Source of the DNA: Scatosoma sp045645245
GTDB taxonomy: Bacteria > Bacillota > Clostridia > Christensenellales > Borkfalkiaceae
DNA length: 13,878 nucleotides
NCBI GenBank assembly: GCA_045645245.1
Contig: JAZRIK010000074.1
Coordinates: 1-13,878, forward strand
Reading direction: 5' to 3'
Shown here: positions 13,423 to 13,878 of the stretch, piece after piece
Numbering within the stretch: position 1 is the stretch's first letter
Layout: each line of letters opens with the position of its first letter
The notes under the pieces: generated by a model
Databases searched by the model: none
The model's input: only the letters and a program-made list of their open reading frames with translations
Told to the model about the DNA's origin: nothing
Translations under genes and position numbers: made by a program

Positions 13423-13878
13423 TTATTCTTTGTTCGTTTTTGATAAAAATGCCGTGACCGAATGCGCGGCTACGTTGCCTTCTCCAACCGCCTTTGCATA
13501 CTGATACGGTCTGCCTGTACAATCGCCCGCAGCAAACAAGCCGACGACGTTTGTCGAGCAATCGCGCGCAATTTTAACGTGATTATTTTCCATCTCTAAA
13601 TCGGCAATAAGCGTCGTGGGCGGAGTGCTTTCGCGCAAAACAAATACGCCGTCCACCGCCAACTCCTTATCCGCAAAGGTAAGCGATTGCACGCGGTTTT
13701 CGCCCTGTAATTTCAACGGCATTTTTCGTATAATTTCCACGTTTTCCGCTTGCTTTGCCACGTCCTTATACATAGGAAACAGATATACCTTGTCCGCAAA
13801 CGATGACAAATGCTCAATTTCGTGTTCCAAGCGTTTGGTCGTGCATAAAACGGCAATCGTTTTGCCCTTATATAAAAA
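13423..13878 (-). CDS. Thioredoxin-reductase-like flavoprotein lacking NADPH motifs (partial, N-terminus beyond right edge)
   Basis: The visible 151 codons are open to the right edge and form the C-terminal part of a thioredoxin-reductase-fold protein. The end carries the family FAD motif: NVVGLFAAGDCTGRPYQYAK followed by AVGEGNVAAHS. Upstream, at the position where TrxB has the NADPH Rossmann motif (GKxVAVVGGGxSA), the sequence reads GKTIAVLCTTKRLEHE, and where TrxB has the 2'-phosphate-binding HRRxxFR it reads VYLFPMYKDVAKQ. Both pyridine-nucleotide motifs are therefore missing. This resembles clostridial ferredoxin-dependent flavin thioredoxin reductases, which take electrons from ferredoxin instead of NADPH. 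The active-site CxxC would lie upstream, outside the window, so the redox function is unproven. It is the gene immediately before dinB. Confidence 0.8.
   Translation of the reverse strand, partial: FLYKGKTIAVLCTTKRLEHEIEHLSSFADKVYLFPMYKDVAKQAENVEIIRKMPLKLQGENRVQSLTFADKELAVDGVFVLRESTPPTTLIADLEMENNHVKIARDCSTNVVGLFAAGDCTGRPYQYAKAVGEGNVAAHSVTAFLSKTNKE

Noticed and set aside
1..13878. CRISPR array, transposase, integrase, phage genes, tRNA genes, toxin-antitoxin pair
   Set aside because: No regularly spaced repeats, mobile-element proteins, tRNA-like cloverleaf or small paired ORFs were recognised on either strand.

Overview
The window is a gene-dense bacterial chromosome segment from a low-to-moderate GC Gram-positive (Bacillota, most likely class Clostridia, an anaerobic and probably uncultured gut-type lineage). 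The evidence is: the lepA-hemW gene order, an ECF-transporter cassette followed by truA, strong Gram-positive ribosome binding sites, a large (~270 nt) SRP RNA with an extra 5' domain, and a thioredoxin-reductase-like protein that appears to have lost its NADPH site. The placement rests on gene content only. All protein genes lie on the minus strand; only the SRP RNA is on the plus strand.

Reading in the direction of transcription (right to left): the right edge (13423-13878) holds the C-terminal part of a thioredoxin-reductase-like flavoprotein, followed 45 bp later by dinB (DNA polymerase IV, 12142-13377). A roughly 625-bp intergenic region (11516-12141) follows. It contains the plus-strand SRP RNA gene with a good promoter, phased A-tracts and a terminator, then a long inverted repeat, a possible second terminator and a doubtful micro-ORF. 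From a consensus promoter at 11544-11572 starts a probable six-gene operon: mrp (Fe-S carrier ATPase), a membrane-anchored ComEC-type metallo-beta-lactamase protein, a fused EcfA1-EcfA2 double ATPase, ecfT, truA, and an uncharacterised membrane protein. It ends at an intrinsic terminator (5049-5091). A second strong promoter (4999-5027) starts the next unit: mnmE, a LysR-family regulator, lepA and hemW, the last running off the left edge.

Functionally the window is mostly housekeeping: tRNA modification (MnmE, TruA), translation (LepA), protein targeting (SRP RNA), Fe-S and haem handling (Mrp, HemW), vitamin or metal uptake energised by an ECF module, and translesion DNA synthesis. I found no phage, transposase, CRISPR array or toxin-antitoxin locus. 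The less ordinary signals are: a short repeat (core GGGGCAGGTAYGMGAT) present in three strong and two weak copies, all on the minus strand at gene junctions, one of them translated as the C-terminal tail of the ECF ATPase; the reductase lacking NADPH-binding motifs; the single-chain EcfA1-EcfA2 fusion; an 18-bp perfect palindrome before truA; and the structured region between the SRP RNA and dinB.
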